Source: Bacilli bacterium (GTDB lineage Bacteria > Bacillota_I > Bacilli_A > RF39 > UBA660). Taken from it: 10,918 bases of DNA. The position numbers were made by a program, and so were the translations under genes. The DNA is taken from NCBI GenBank assembly GCA_900772445.1, contig CAAHEL010000057.1, positions 1 through 10,918 on the forward strand, given 5' to 3'. Position 1 is the first letter of the stretch; each line of letters opens with the position of its first letter. The notes under the pieces are model-generated. The model worked only from the letters and a program-made list of their open reading frames with translations, was not told the DNA's origin and did no database searches. This document shows, in pieces, positions 1 to 5,496 of this stretch.

Positions 1-48
1 CACCAGATTAATTGATACTCGAACACTTTGATTCGAGAGTAATAAATG

Positions 49-72
49 CTAACTAGAAATAGTTAGTTTTTT
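49..72 (+). terminator. Intrinsic terminator on the plus strand
   Basis: A 7-bp stem, CTAACTA (49-55) and TAGTTAG (60-66), is closed by a GAAA tetraloop and followed directly by TTTTTT (67-72). Read on the minus strand there is no T-run after the stem, so it works only for plus-strand transcription. It therefore implies a plus-strand gene ending at or before the left edge, convergent with all the minus-strand genes of this window. Confidence 0.75.
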
Positions 73-173
73 GTTAGTAAAAATACTGAATATAATAAAA
101 AAATCTCTAACAACATTAACACAGCTTTATTTTTCATAACCAAACTCTATATTGATTATATGATAATCTATAC

Positions 174-226
174 CCTAAAAAATATAGGAAAAACAACATT
201 AAAATTTACCAATTTCCTATATTTTA
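174..226. terminator. Long inverted repeat, probable bidirectional terminator
   Basis: The arms AAAATATAGGAAA (179-191) and TTTCCTATATTTT (213-225) are perfect reverse complements of 13 bp, separated by a 21-base loop. The minus-strand transcript of the last gene (stop at 330) would meet this hairpin and then a run of T. The plus strand also ends in T-rich sequence. A bidirectional terminator between convergent units is the simplest reading. The loop is longer than usual for an intrinsic terminator, so a protein-binding site is possible. Confidence 0.5.
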
Positions 227-329
227 TTTTACCATTTACAATTTATAGTTCCCACACTATTTTAAGATATTTAATTTCATATCAATTAACTATAATAATT
301 TTTTCATTTTAATAAAACTATAATATCCA

Positions 330-986
330 TTATTTATCTAATTTTTTAGTTTTTAAATTAATTGCATCATATTTCCTAGAAATCTTTTCTTCTAAAACTG
401 CATCACTAAGAACATCAACCATTCTAGATTGCAAAAATCTCTTTTCAATATTCTTTTTATCATCAATAACCAAAGTATCCCTATTAGAAACCATATCCCT
501 AGTATTTTCTAAAATATATCTTTCATATTTTTTACAATTTTCCAGAGAAATAGTTAAATCATTTTGTAATTTTAATAACTTTTCTTTCCAATCAGAATCA
601 GATAAAGCTACCTTTTTAACCAACTCTCTCTTAAGTTTCTCATTTTCTAAAAACACCTCAATATTAGCAGTTTCATAATCATCATATAAAGTATCAACAT
701 AAGATGCAGAATAAAAACTATTATAACCAGGTCTACTAGGAACTTCATAATAAGGAACATTAAACTTTAACGCTGTCATAAAATTATCAAATTCAGAATA
801 AGGAAATACAACCTTATGAATAATACTATTACTGCCATCAGAATTATATCTAACAACACTCTCAACAACATAACATTTAGAAACAATAAATCCCTGTGTC
901 AAATATGAATAACAATTGTCAATACTACACCTAGTTCTTATCTCCTTTACAGCATACTTTATTGGATAATTTAATTCTTTTTCCAT
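330..986 (-). CDS. Hypothetical protein, function not recognised
   Basis: A 218-residue protein that I cannot assign to a family. The start is set at the ATG at 986 (MEKELNYP) because GGAGG lies 7 bases upstream. An upstream in-frame start at 1028 would add 14 residues and lies ahead of the predicted promoter. There is no signal peptide or membrane segment, so it should be cytoplasmic. The first half (to about residue 110) is a mixed region rich in Tyr and Asn. From about residue 110 to the end it is highly charged with heptad-like Leu/Ile spacing (KLKRELVKKVALSDSDWKEK), suggesting long helices or a coiled coil. It has its own extended -10 promoter and sits after the two cell-wall hydrolases, separated by a 78-bp gap. 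It could belong to an accessory module, but nothing in the sequence shows its role. Confidence 0.7.
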   Translation of the reverse strand: MEKELNYPIKYAVKEIRTRCSIDNCYSYLTQGFIVSKCYVVESVVRYNSDGSNSIIHKVVFPYSEFDNFMTALKFNVPYYEVPSRPGYNSFYSASYVDTLYDDYETANIEVFLENEKLKRELVKKVALSDSDWKEKLLKLQNDLTISLENCKKYERYILENTRDMVSNRDTLVIDDKKNIEKRFLQSRMVDVLSDAVLEEKISRKYDAINLKTKKLDK

Positions 987-1008
987 AATCATTCCTCCAG
1001 TAAGACAT

Positions 1009-1017
1009 ATTATAACA
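1009..1017 (-). promoter_or_regulatory. Extended -10 promoter for the gene starting at 986
   Basis: Read on the minus strand, TGT-TATAAT gives a consensus -10 with an upstream TGn. The -35 position, 17 bases further up, reads TTTGTT within T-rich DNA and is weak. The predicted transcription start is near 1002, giving a leader of about 16 bases that contains the GGAGG ribosome binding site. Confidence 0.55.
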
Positions 1018-1031
1018 CAAAAAAACAAATA

Positions 1032-1069
1032 AACAAAAAAAAGAAGAAAAAATCATTAGATAAACTAAT
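1032..1069 (-). terminator. Weak intrinsic terminator after the M23 gene
   Basis: On the minus strand a 5-bp stem, ATTAG/CTAAT (1065-1069 with 1055-1059), has a 5-base loop and is followed by TTTTTTCTTCTTTTTTTT. The M23 stop codon (1065-1067) lies inside the stem. The hairpin is short and AT-only apart from one pair, so termination may be leaky. Confidence 0.4.
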
Positions 1070-1862
1070 ATTTTAACTTCCCACCTTTAAGTAAATTAAG
1101 TAATAAAGTATTCTCTTCCGCCGTACCACTATAACCATTAATACCATTAATAATCGCTAATTTAGAACGATAACTATAAGAACTATCTACCCCAATTTCA
1201 TTTAAAGCATCAACTATAGAAACACCATTATAACTAGAATTATATAAATATCTATTATCATCCACAACAATAACATCATCATTAACCCAACCTATATTAC
1301 CATTATCAAGCAAATATGGATTTTTTGCTCCTTCGATTATTTTAGTAATAGTACCACTCTTTATCAAAGGAACAAGTCTATCATCACTCGAAGAAGAAAC
1401 ATAAACACCATTAATATTAACAATATCTCCTACTTTATATTTAGTATTAACACCATATAAATCACTATTCAAATAATTATAAGAATTAACTCTCACACCA
1501 TCTTTCCAAACCTCAAAATGTAAATGTGCCCCATAAGCATTACCAGAATCTCCCATATAACCAATAATTTGTCCCTTATTAACATATTCACCATTTTTAA
1601 CTGATAACCCTTTTTTCATATGAGCGTATAACGTTGCATAACCATTACCATTATCTATCTTAACAAAATTACCATAACTATCATTACCCCTACTACCTTT
1701 AATATTATCATAACCATCTTGAAATAAAACAACCTTCCCAGAAGTATGTGCCACAATATAATCTAGTGTACTATTTTCACCAACTAAATCAACTGCAGGA
1801 TGACTATTACCATAATTTTGCGTAACCATACATTTACCACTTTTTAATACACGACATTCCAT
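1065..1862 (-). CDS. M23-family peptidoglycan endopeptidase with SH3-like and C-terminal repeat domain
   Basis: A 265-residue zinc metallopeptidase of the LytM/M23 fold, a family that cuts peptide cross-bridges or stems of peptidoglycan. The metal-binding pattern is complete: H21-x3-D25 (HPAVD), H81 in YAHM, and H113-x-H115 in GAHLHFEVW. Residues 140-200 look like a small SH3-type wall-binding domain ending in NIGWV. Residues 205-265 contain GVSIVDALNEIGVDSSYSYR and end in LLNLLKGGKL, a helical tail I recall from phage endolysins and Bacillota lysins, probably substrate binding. The start at 1862 has GAGGTGAT in front. The longer frame to 1910 would need a TTG with no ribosome binding site. 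Oddly, no signal peptide is visible, which is endolysin-like. It lies 51 bp after a secreted amidase. Confidence 0.88.
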   Translation of the reverse strand: MECRVLKSGKCMVTQNYGNSHPAVDLVGENSTLDYIVAHTSGKVVLFQDGYDNIKGSRGNDSYGNFVKIDNGNGYATLYAHMKKGLSVKNGEYVNKGQIIGYMGDSGNAYGAHLHFEVWKDGVRVNSYNYLNSDLYGVNTKYKVGDIVNINGVYVSSSSDDRLVPLIKSGTITKIIEGAKNPYLLDNGNIGWVNDDVIVVDDNRYLYNSSYNGVSIVDALNEIGVDSSYSYRSKLAIINGINGYSGTAEENTLLLNLLKGGKLKY

Positions 1863-1913
1863 ATCAATCACCTCAATATAAATAATGCAATTAAAAGAAA
1901 AACGAAACAACCA

Positions 1914-2576
1914 TTAACCATTATTAAAATAAGAAATTATTCCATTAGTAATATTATTAATTAATTTATCCTGATAATTAGAATCTCTAAGTAAATAATT
2001 ATCACTAGCATTAGATATAAACCCAGTCTCAATTAAAATACCAGGTATTTTTATCTTTTTATACATATAATATGTATTTACCTTTTTAACTTCCCTAACA
2101 TTAGAAATATTATTTTTAAGTATATCAGTTATACACTTAGCAATAACTACATTTTCACTATTTATATCATTATAAAATACCTGTAATCCTCTCCATTTAG
2201 AACTATCAGTTGAATTCAAATGAATAGATATATAAATATCAGCATTACTTTCATTAATCATTTTTGCCCTATTATATAAATCGCTTCTTTTTCTATTAAT
2301 TTTCGTAGTAGATAAATCATAATCACCATCACGAGTAAGATAAACAACCGCTCCCATCCCTATCAATTTTTTCTCTAATTTCTTAACAAGAATTAAATTA
2401 ACATCTTTTTCTACTATATTATTTGACCTAGCACCATCATCAACTCCACCGTGTCCCGCATCTAAATAAATAACACGCCCAAGTAATGGCAAATCATTAA
2501 CATTAGCATATACCTTATAAATAGAAAAAGTAAAAATAAAAAACATAACAATTATTAAGGATTTATACTTATTCAT
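1914..2576 (-). CDS. CwlD-like N-acetylmuramoyl-L-alanine amidase (Amidase_3)
   Basis: A 220-residue amidase that removes stem peptides from N-acetylmuramic acid. Residues 5-24 are a hydrophobic signal or anchor segment, so the enzyme works outside the membrane. The Amidase_3 domain follows with all expected residues: H42 in LDAGHGG, E56 in VEKDVNL, H119 in SIHLN and the catalytic E183 in LIETGFISN. Length, N-terminal anchor and the layout resemble Bacillus CwlD, which with PdaA makes the muramic-lactam of spore cortex, but short house-keeping amidases look similar, so no gene symbol is given. The ATG at 2576 has AGGTGATG just upstream. Its 5' leader contains one copy of a perfect 27-bp repeat (2596-2622). 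It is probably co-transcribed with the M23 gene behind it. Confidence 0.9.
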   Translation of the reverse strand: MNKYKSLIIVMFFIFTFSIYKVYANVNDLPLLGRVIYLDAGHGGVDDGARSNNIVEKDVNLILVKKLEKKLIGMGAVVYLTRDGDYDLSTTKINRKRSDLYNRAKMINESNADIYISIHLNSTDSSKWRGLQVFYNDINSENVVIAKCITDILKNNISNVREVKKVNTYYMYKKIKIPGILIETGFISNASDNYLLRDSNYQDKLINNITNGIISYFNNG

Positions 2577-2595
2577 AACATCACCTAATAAATTA

Positions 2596-2622
2596 TATGT
2601 TTCTATTCCAAAATACTATTCC
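2596..2622 (-). repeat. 27-bp direct repeat, copy 1 (amidase leader)
   Basis: This sequence is identical over 27 bases, in the same orientation, to 3629-3655. The flanking bases differ on both sides. Inside the repeat, the minus strand has the heptamer GGAATAG twice with a 13-bp period, separated by TATTTT. This copy sits in the leader of the amidase gene, ending 20 bases before its ATG. Together with copy 2 it brackets the Fic toxin-antitoxin pair. Confidence 0.9.
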
Positions 2623-2646
2623 AGTATATTTATAACCAATAATATA

Positions 2647-3318
2647 TTATATCTCAATAACTTTTTTTAACTCATCAGAACAATAAATATCTATATACTC
2701 TATTTTTTCTTTCTCACTTATAAAACTACTATTATTTTCAAACATATTTTTTAATTTTTTATAGTTACCACTAGCACTTTCGTGACTTGCAACAATCATA
2801 TCCATTTTAGATACATTAGTAAGGTCTAAATATATTCCATTTATTTTAGCAAGTGACTCTATAAATATTCTTTGACTTCTACCATTACCTTCACGAAAAG
2901 GATGCAAAGCATTAATATCAGCAAATAACTCTACTAACTTATTTAACGTTGTCTCATTATCATAATCAATAAAATATTTTTCATTTTTCAACCTATTAAA
3001 TATATCATTACCAAATGACTCAATATGTTCTACCAAACAAAACAAATCTTGTTTAGCAATATTACAATTTCTTATATCCCCAGCCCATCTATAAACATCT
3101 TGAAACAAATATCTATGAATTTCTTTTAAATATTCAAAATCAAAATTACCATTTAGTGGTTTTTCATTTAATTCATAAGTTCTTAAAGATACAAGTTCTC
3201 TTTCAGCATCAAATAAATCTTCATCACTTGTAATATTTAATTTATTAATTAAAACATCAGTACCATCATAACAATAATCAGCAGTTATTTCATAAGTATA
3301 TTTGTATTTATTATCCAT
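2647..3318 (-). CDS. Fic family protein (AMP-transferase toxin)
   Basis: A 223-residue Fic-domain protein. Fic enzymes transfer AMP from ATP to a hydroxyl of a target protein. In the related bacterial toxins VbhT and FicT the known targets include DNA gyrase and topoisomerase IV subunits. The core motif HPFREGNGRSQR (139-150) is complete, with catalytic H139, the phosphate-binding GNGR and the second Arg R150, so it should be active. The typical upstream Fic element is present at 70-105 (IHRYLFQDVYRWAGDIR, then K89 and F93). There is no inhibitory helix of its own, consistent with class I Fic proteins that rely on a separate antitoxin. The antitoxin gene overlaps the start by 8 bp (ATGGATAA), indicating translational coupling. 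The last 30 residues are charged and of unknown use. No clear terminator follows. Confidence 0.93.
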   Translation of the reverse strand: MDNKYKYTYEITADYCYDGTDVLINKLNITSDEDLFDAERELVSLRTYELNEKPLNGNFDFEYLKEIHRYLFQDVYRWAGDIRNCNIAKQDLFCLVEHIESFGNDIFNRLKNEKYFIDYDNETTLNKLVELFADINALHPFREGNGRSQRIFIESLAKINGIYLDLTNVSKMDMIVASHESASGNYKKLKNMFENNSSFISEKEKIEYIDIYCSDELKKVIEI

Positions 3319-3502
3319 AAATTCCTCTATACTTTTCTATAACTTTCATACGTTCTTTTTCTGTTGTAGATTTACCAATTATACAATTATAAAGTTTTTG
3401 CTTTAATTCTTTAGTTAATGGCATACCTTCTTGAGTCATAGCACCATCAACCTTTCTTATTTTTTCTTGTATTTCTTTTTCCATTTGTGTTTTATTATCC
3501 AT
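3311..3502 (-). CDS. VbhA-like antitoxin of the Fic toxin
   Basis: A 63-residue protein matching the VbhA antitoxin family in size, position and sequence. Such antitoxins insert a helix carrying [S/T]xxxE[G/N] into the Fic active site, where the Glu prevents productive ATP binding. Here the helix is residues 8-26 with AMTQEG at 21-26: Glu25 and Gly26 are kept, but the Ser/Thr position is Ala21. The following MPLT and the C-terminal charged helices (KELKQKLYNCIIGK) also match the family pattern. The ATG at 3502 has GGTGAT upstream and an extended -10 promoter about 35 bp away. It begins with the same 12 bases as the Fic gene (ATGGATAATAAA). It overlaps the Fic start by 8 bp, so antitoxin is made first. 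Confidence 0.85.
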   Translation of the reverse strand: MDNKTQMEKEIQEKIRKVDGAMTQEGMPLTKELKQKLYNCIIGKSTTEKERMKVIEKYRGIYG

Positions 3503-3536
3503 AAAATCACCGCTTTCTCAAGTTTCTGATATATAT

Positions 3537-3545
3537 ATTATACCA
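3537..3545 (-). promoter_or_regulatory. Extended -10 promoter of the Fic toxin-antitoxin pair
   Basis: On the minus strand TGG-TATAAT is an exact -10 with TGn extension. The -35 position is poor (ATGATT at 17 bp). Predicted start of transcription is near 3530, giving a leader of about 28 bases before the antitoxin ATG. Confidence 0.6.
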
Positions 3546-3575
3546 CAAATCACTAGATAAATCATTAGTTTTAAC

Positions 3576-3605
3576 AACAAAAAATACTTTCCTAAAAAAG
3601 TATTT
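3576..3605 (-). terminator. Intrinsic terminator after the DUF421 gene
   Basis: On the minus strand a perfect 9-bp stem, AAATACTTT (3582-3590) paired with AAAGTATTT (3597-3605), has a 6-base loop and is followed by TTTTTGTTGTT. It ends transcription of the gene with stop at 3636 and separates it from the toxin-antitoxin promoter. It lies between the two 27-bp repeats, so it belongs to the putative inserted segment. Confidence 0.75.
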
Positions 3606-3628
3606 ACCATATTTATCATTCATACAAC

Positions 3629-3655
3629 TATGTTTCTATTCCAAAATACTATTCC
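3629..3655 (-). repeat. 27-bp direct repeat, copy 2 (end of DUF421 gene)
   Basis: Identical to 2596-2622 in the same orientation. This copy contains the last six codons and the TAG stop (3636-3638) of the DUF421 gene plus seven bases beyond. A repeat that overlaps the 3' end of a gene, with its partner on the other side of an accessory module, is the arrangement expected of attachment sites or of a duplication created on insertion. No integrase is present in the window. Confidence 0.9.
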
Positions 3656-4346
3656 TCTTAACCTTAACATCTTTCTTATAAACCACTACCTTATCATTAA
3701 TATCTAAAGTAGCAAGTAAAATATTATCATAATTATTATAACCAAGAATTTTTAAAGTATGGTCTAACCATTTTTTATCCTTACCCATCTCCAAAAGATT
3801 ATCCTTTAAAACCTTCGAATCTATAATAACATTAGCAACCAAACTCTCTTTAGTTAACTTAGTGTTAATATCCTTTTTAGTAACTGGACTATTCTCTATC
3901 GTAGGCATAAAACTAATTCTACCATTAATTTCCATTATTGCATACTCAATATCTTCAAGTTTAAAATATCCCTGACTTCTCGCCTCAGTAAGTAAATCAT
4001 TAATATCTAACTTTACCTTCCTCAAACCACTCTCAATAATCTTATTATTTTCAATAAGAATTGTCGGAACCCCAATAATAAATCTCCTTAATTTTATACT
4101 TTTCATTGTCAAATAAGAAACCATCACTGAAAAAATACCATATATAACCAAAGAAACAATTCCAGTAACCAAATCTTTTTCTATATCCAAAGAAATATCT
4201 GCCGCAACACTACCCATAGTAATACCAATAATATAATCAAATAAATTTAGTTGTGACACCTGTTTCTTACCAATTAACTTTACTAAAACAAATAATATAA
4301 AAATAATAAGTATCGTTCTAAAAACTATCGTAGTAAAATTTTCCAT
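3636..4346 (-). CDS. DUF421 / YetF-family membrane protein
   Basis: A 236-residue member of the DUF421 (YetF/YrbG/YcaP) family. Three membrane segments lie at about 8-25, 36-53 and 60-81. The family pattern LIGKKQVSQLNLFDYIIGITMGSVAAD is at 24-50. A cytoplasmic domain follows with the usual LRRFIIGVPTILIENNKI (86-103) and LLTEARSQGYFKLEDIEYAIMEINGR (118-143). The biochemical function is unsettled; some Bacillus members are spore inner-membrane proteins linked to heat resistance. The start is the ATG at 4346, preceded by GGGTGA. An ATG at 4370 has no ribosome binding site. The upstream gene ends in a terminator, so this gene probably has its own weak promoter in 4350-4390, which I cannot define. 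Its last codons are part of the 27-bp repeat. Confidence 0.9.
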   Translation of the reverse strand: MENFTTIVFRTILIIFILFVLVKLIGKKQVSQLNLFDYIIGITMGSVAADISLDIEKDLVTGIVSLVIYGIFSVMVSYLTMKSIKLRRFIIGVPTILIENNKIIESGLRKVKLDINDLLTEARSQGYFKLEDIEYAIMEINGRISFMPTIENSPVTKKDINTKLTKESLVANVIIDSKVLKDNLLEMGKDKKWLDHTLKILGYNNYDNILLATLDINDKVVVYKKDVKVKRNSILE

Positions 4347-4390
4347 AAATTCACCCACTCTTATTATCATCAGAATAATAAAATATATAC

Positions 4391-4412
4391 AAAAAAAGAC
4401 CTAAAATAGGTC
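4391..4412 (-). terminator. Intrinsic terminator closing the suf/zinc-ribbon operon
   Basis: On the minus strand GACCTA (4412-4407) pairs with TAGGTC (4403-4398) around a three-base loop, followed by TTTTTTT (4397-4391). The TGA stop of the DUF2752 gene (4411-4413) overlaps the stem. This supports TGA as a true stop here and marks the end of the transcript. Confidence 0.8.
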
Positions 4413-4779
4413 AAATTCCATTAATATTATTTATTAACATAGTAATTATAGACAAAATTAATAATATCACATAATATTTAGAAAGATACCGAATAAAATC
4501 ACATACCTTATTTTTATTAAAAATAATATCATAAACTAATAATATCAATATCATAACAACAATTATAAATAACAAAATAGATAAAATATTATATCTAATT
4601 GCCTTAATAAATTCTAAATTACAAATAGCAATAAATCCCCTAGTAAGTCCACAACCAAAACATCTAATACCTAAATATTTTTTAAATAAACATACTATAC
4701 TAAATTTAAAACTAAAAATCAAATACAATGATATTACTAAAATACTAAAAATACATAACTTAATAACTCGATTAATCAA
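4411..4779 (-). CDS. DUF2752 small membrane protein
   Basis: A 122-residue membrane protein with the DUF2752 signature: C30, then C40-F-G-C43-G-L-T-R (GIRCFGCGLTRGF), followed by a short helix and RYN (62-64). Hydrophobic segments are at about 7-30, 66-88 and 102-118. The role of the family is unknown; the paired cysteines after the first segment suggest metal binding or a disulfide. The start codon is TTG at 4779, overlapping the preceding TAA by 8 bp (TTGATTAA), which suggests translational coupling; AAGG lies about 11 bases upstream. No other start lies near the N-terminus. It is the last gene of the operon. Confidence 0.8.
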   Translation of the reverse strand: MINRVIKLCIFSILVISLYLIFSFKFSIVCLFKKYLGIRCFGCGLTRGFIAICNLEFIKAIRYNILSILLFIIVVMILILLVYDIIFNKNKVCDFIRYLSKYYVILLILSIITMLINNINGI

Positions 4780-5104
4780 CTAAATCATTACCTTGAGCGT
4801 CTTTATTAATACTACCAGTAAGAATTAAAATTCCTTCGATAAGTCCCCAAATTTCTGCAATAAAAGGTCCAACAATAATACAAGAACCAAGTATACAAAT
4901 AAGTAATTGAGTAATTCCCTTACTATTATATCCCAAATAAAAATTATGAATACCAAGTCCTCCTAAAAATATTCCTAAAAGACCAGCAACAACCTTTGAT
5001 TTTCCAGTTTTAACACCACTAGCTTCTACCTTAACACCACATTTTACACAAACATATGCATTCTCTGGTAACGGTTCACCACAATTACTACAAAACTTTG
5101 CCAT
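4772..5104 (-). CDS. Zinc-ribbon plus TM2-domain membrane protein
   Basis: A 110-residue protein. Residues 1-24 form a zinc ribbon (C5, C8, C19, C22: CSNCG and CVKCG). A short linker leads to a TM2 domain at about 36-100, recognisable by the GIFLGGLGIHNFYLGYNSKGI pattern at 44-64 and a second membrane helix at 78-97. TM2 proteins of this kind are common in Bacillota and have no settled function. The ribbon faces the cytoplasm if topology is typical. The start at 5104 has GGAAG upstream. The N-terminal nine residues (MAKFCSNCG) equal those of the gene at 5814. It lies 17 bp after the previous gene and overlaps DUF2752. Confidence 0.88.
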   Translation of the reverse strand: MAKFCSNCGEPLPENAYVCVKCGVKVEASGVKTGKSKVVAGLLGIFLGGLGIHNFYLGYNSKGITQLLICILGSCIIVGPFIAEIWGLIEGILILTGSINKDAQGNDLVD

Positions 5105-5121
5105 AATATATACTTCCTTTC

Positions 5122-5481
5122 TTACTCAAATTTATAATATTCACCATAATCAAAATAATTATTATTATCATTGTAATCATTACCAATTTTAAAAGCAAAT
5201 GCCGAAAATAAAATTATTCCAATAATAGCAAGAACAAAGCCAATTATAACAGATATAAGTGCACCCTTACCTGCCATTTTAGCATTATTAGGATTACTGT
5301 CTTTCATTGACAAATACAAAACTAAACCTACAAGCGGAATAACAAAACCAAGTAACCCCCATACAAAATTACCATCATCATTACTAGAAATACTATTATT
5401 ATTTTTTAACTTAACACCACATTTTACACAAATATAAGCATTTTCATCAACTTTATTTCCACAATTAGGACAATAATTCAT
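5122..5481 (-). CDS. Zinc-ribbon membrane protein (second of a tandem pair)
   Basis: A 119-residue protein with an N-terminal zinc ribbon (C4, C7, C18, C21), a short Asn/Ser-rich linker and two membrane segments at about 40-58 and 73-97. The segment WGLLGFVIPLVGLVLYL and the later KGALIS are shared with the neighbouring gene at 5814-5497, so the two are tandem paralogues. The C-terminal tail (98-119) is rich in Asn, Asp and Tyr and is unlike the paralogue. The DNA encoding its second zinc knuckle shares a 22-base exact match (5411-5432) with the TM2 gene (5031-5052), showing recent common descent of the ribbon part. AGGAAGTGAT precedes the ATG. Function unknown. Confidence 0.85.
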   Translation of the reverse strand: MNYCPNCGNKVDENAYICVKCGVKLKNNNSISSNDDGNFVWGLLGFVIPLVGLVLYLSMKDSNPNNAKMAGKGALISVIIGFVLAIIGIILFSAFAFKIGNDYNDNNNYFDYGEYYKFE

Positions 5482-5496
5482 AACATCACTTCCTTA

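Larger units (their letters stand above)
1..329. other. Intergenic region with no supported gene
   Basis: I find no credible coding sequence here on either strand. All three plus-strand frames meet a stop within the first 31 bases. One of them reads TRLIDTRTL and then TGA at 29-31, so it could be the last codons of a plus-strand gene whose body is outside the window, but nine residues are too few to name it. The stretch holds two structured elements, a plus-strand terminator hairpin (49-72) and a 13-bp inverted repeat (179-225), which are listed separately. A further small hairpin, CTCGAA/TTCGAG at 18-37, precedes the first terminator. The arrangement fits two converging transcription units. 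Confidence 0.6.

Noticed and set aside
18..37. tRNA or rRNA end at the left edge
   Set aside because: The CTCGAA/TTCGAG hairpin superficially resembles a T-arm, but there is no acceptor stem or CCA and the loop does not match.
1863..1910. Longer M23 start giving MFRFSFNC
   Set aside because: It needs a TTG codon without a ribosome binding site, while ATG 1862 has GAGGTGAT; the extra residues do not form a signal peptide.
2596..2622. The 27-bp repeat as a XerCD dif-type site
   Set aside because: It has direct heptamers, not two inverted 11-bp arms around a 6-bp core, and no recognisable dif arm.
2596..3655. Insertion sequence around the Fic pair
   Set aside because: There is no transposase and no terminal inverted repeats; only the direct repeats support an insertion.
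4411..4413. TGA read as tryptophan (mollicute code 4)
   Set aside because: The DUF2752 TGA stop overlaps a good terminator hairpin and the tryptophans I checked (sufS, sigma factor, surface protein) use TGG, so the standard bacterial code fits.
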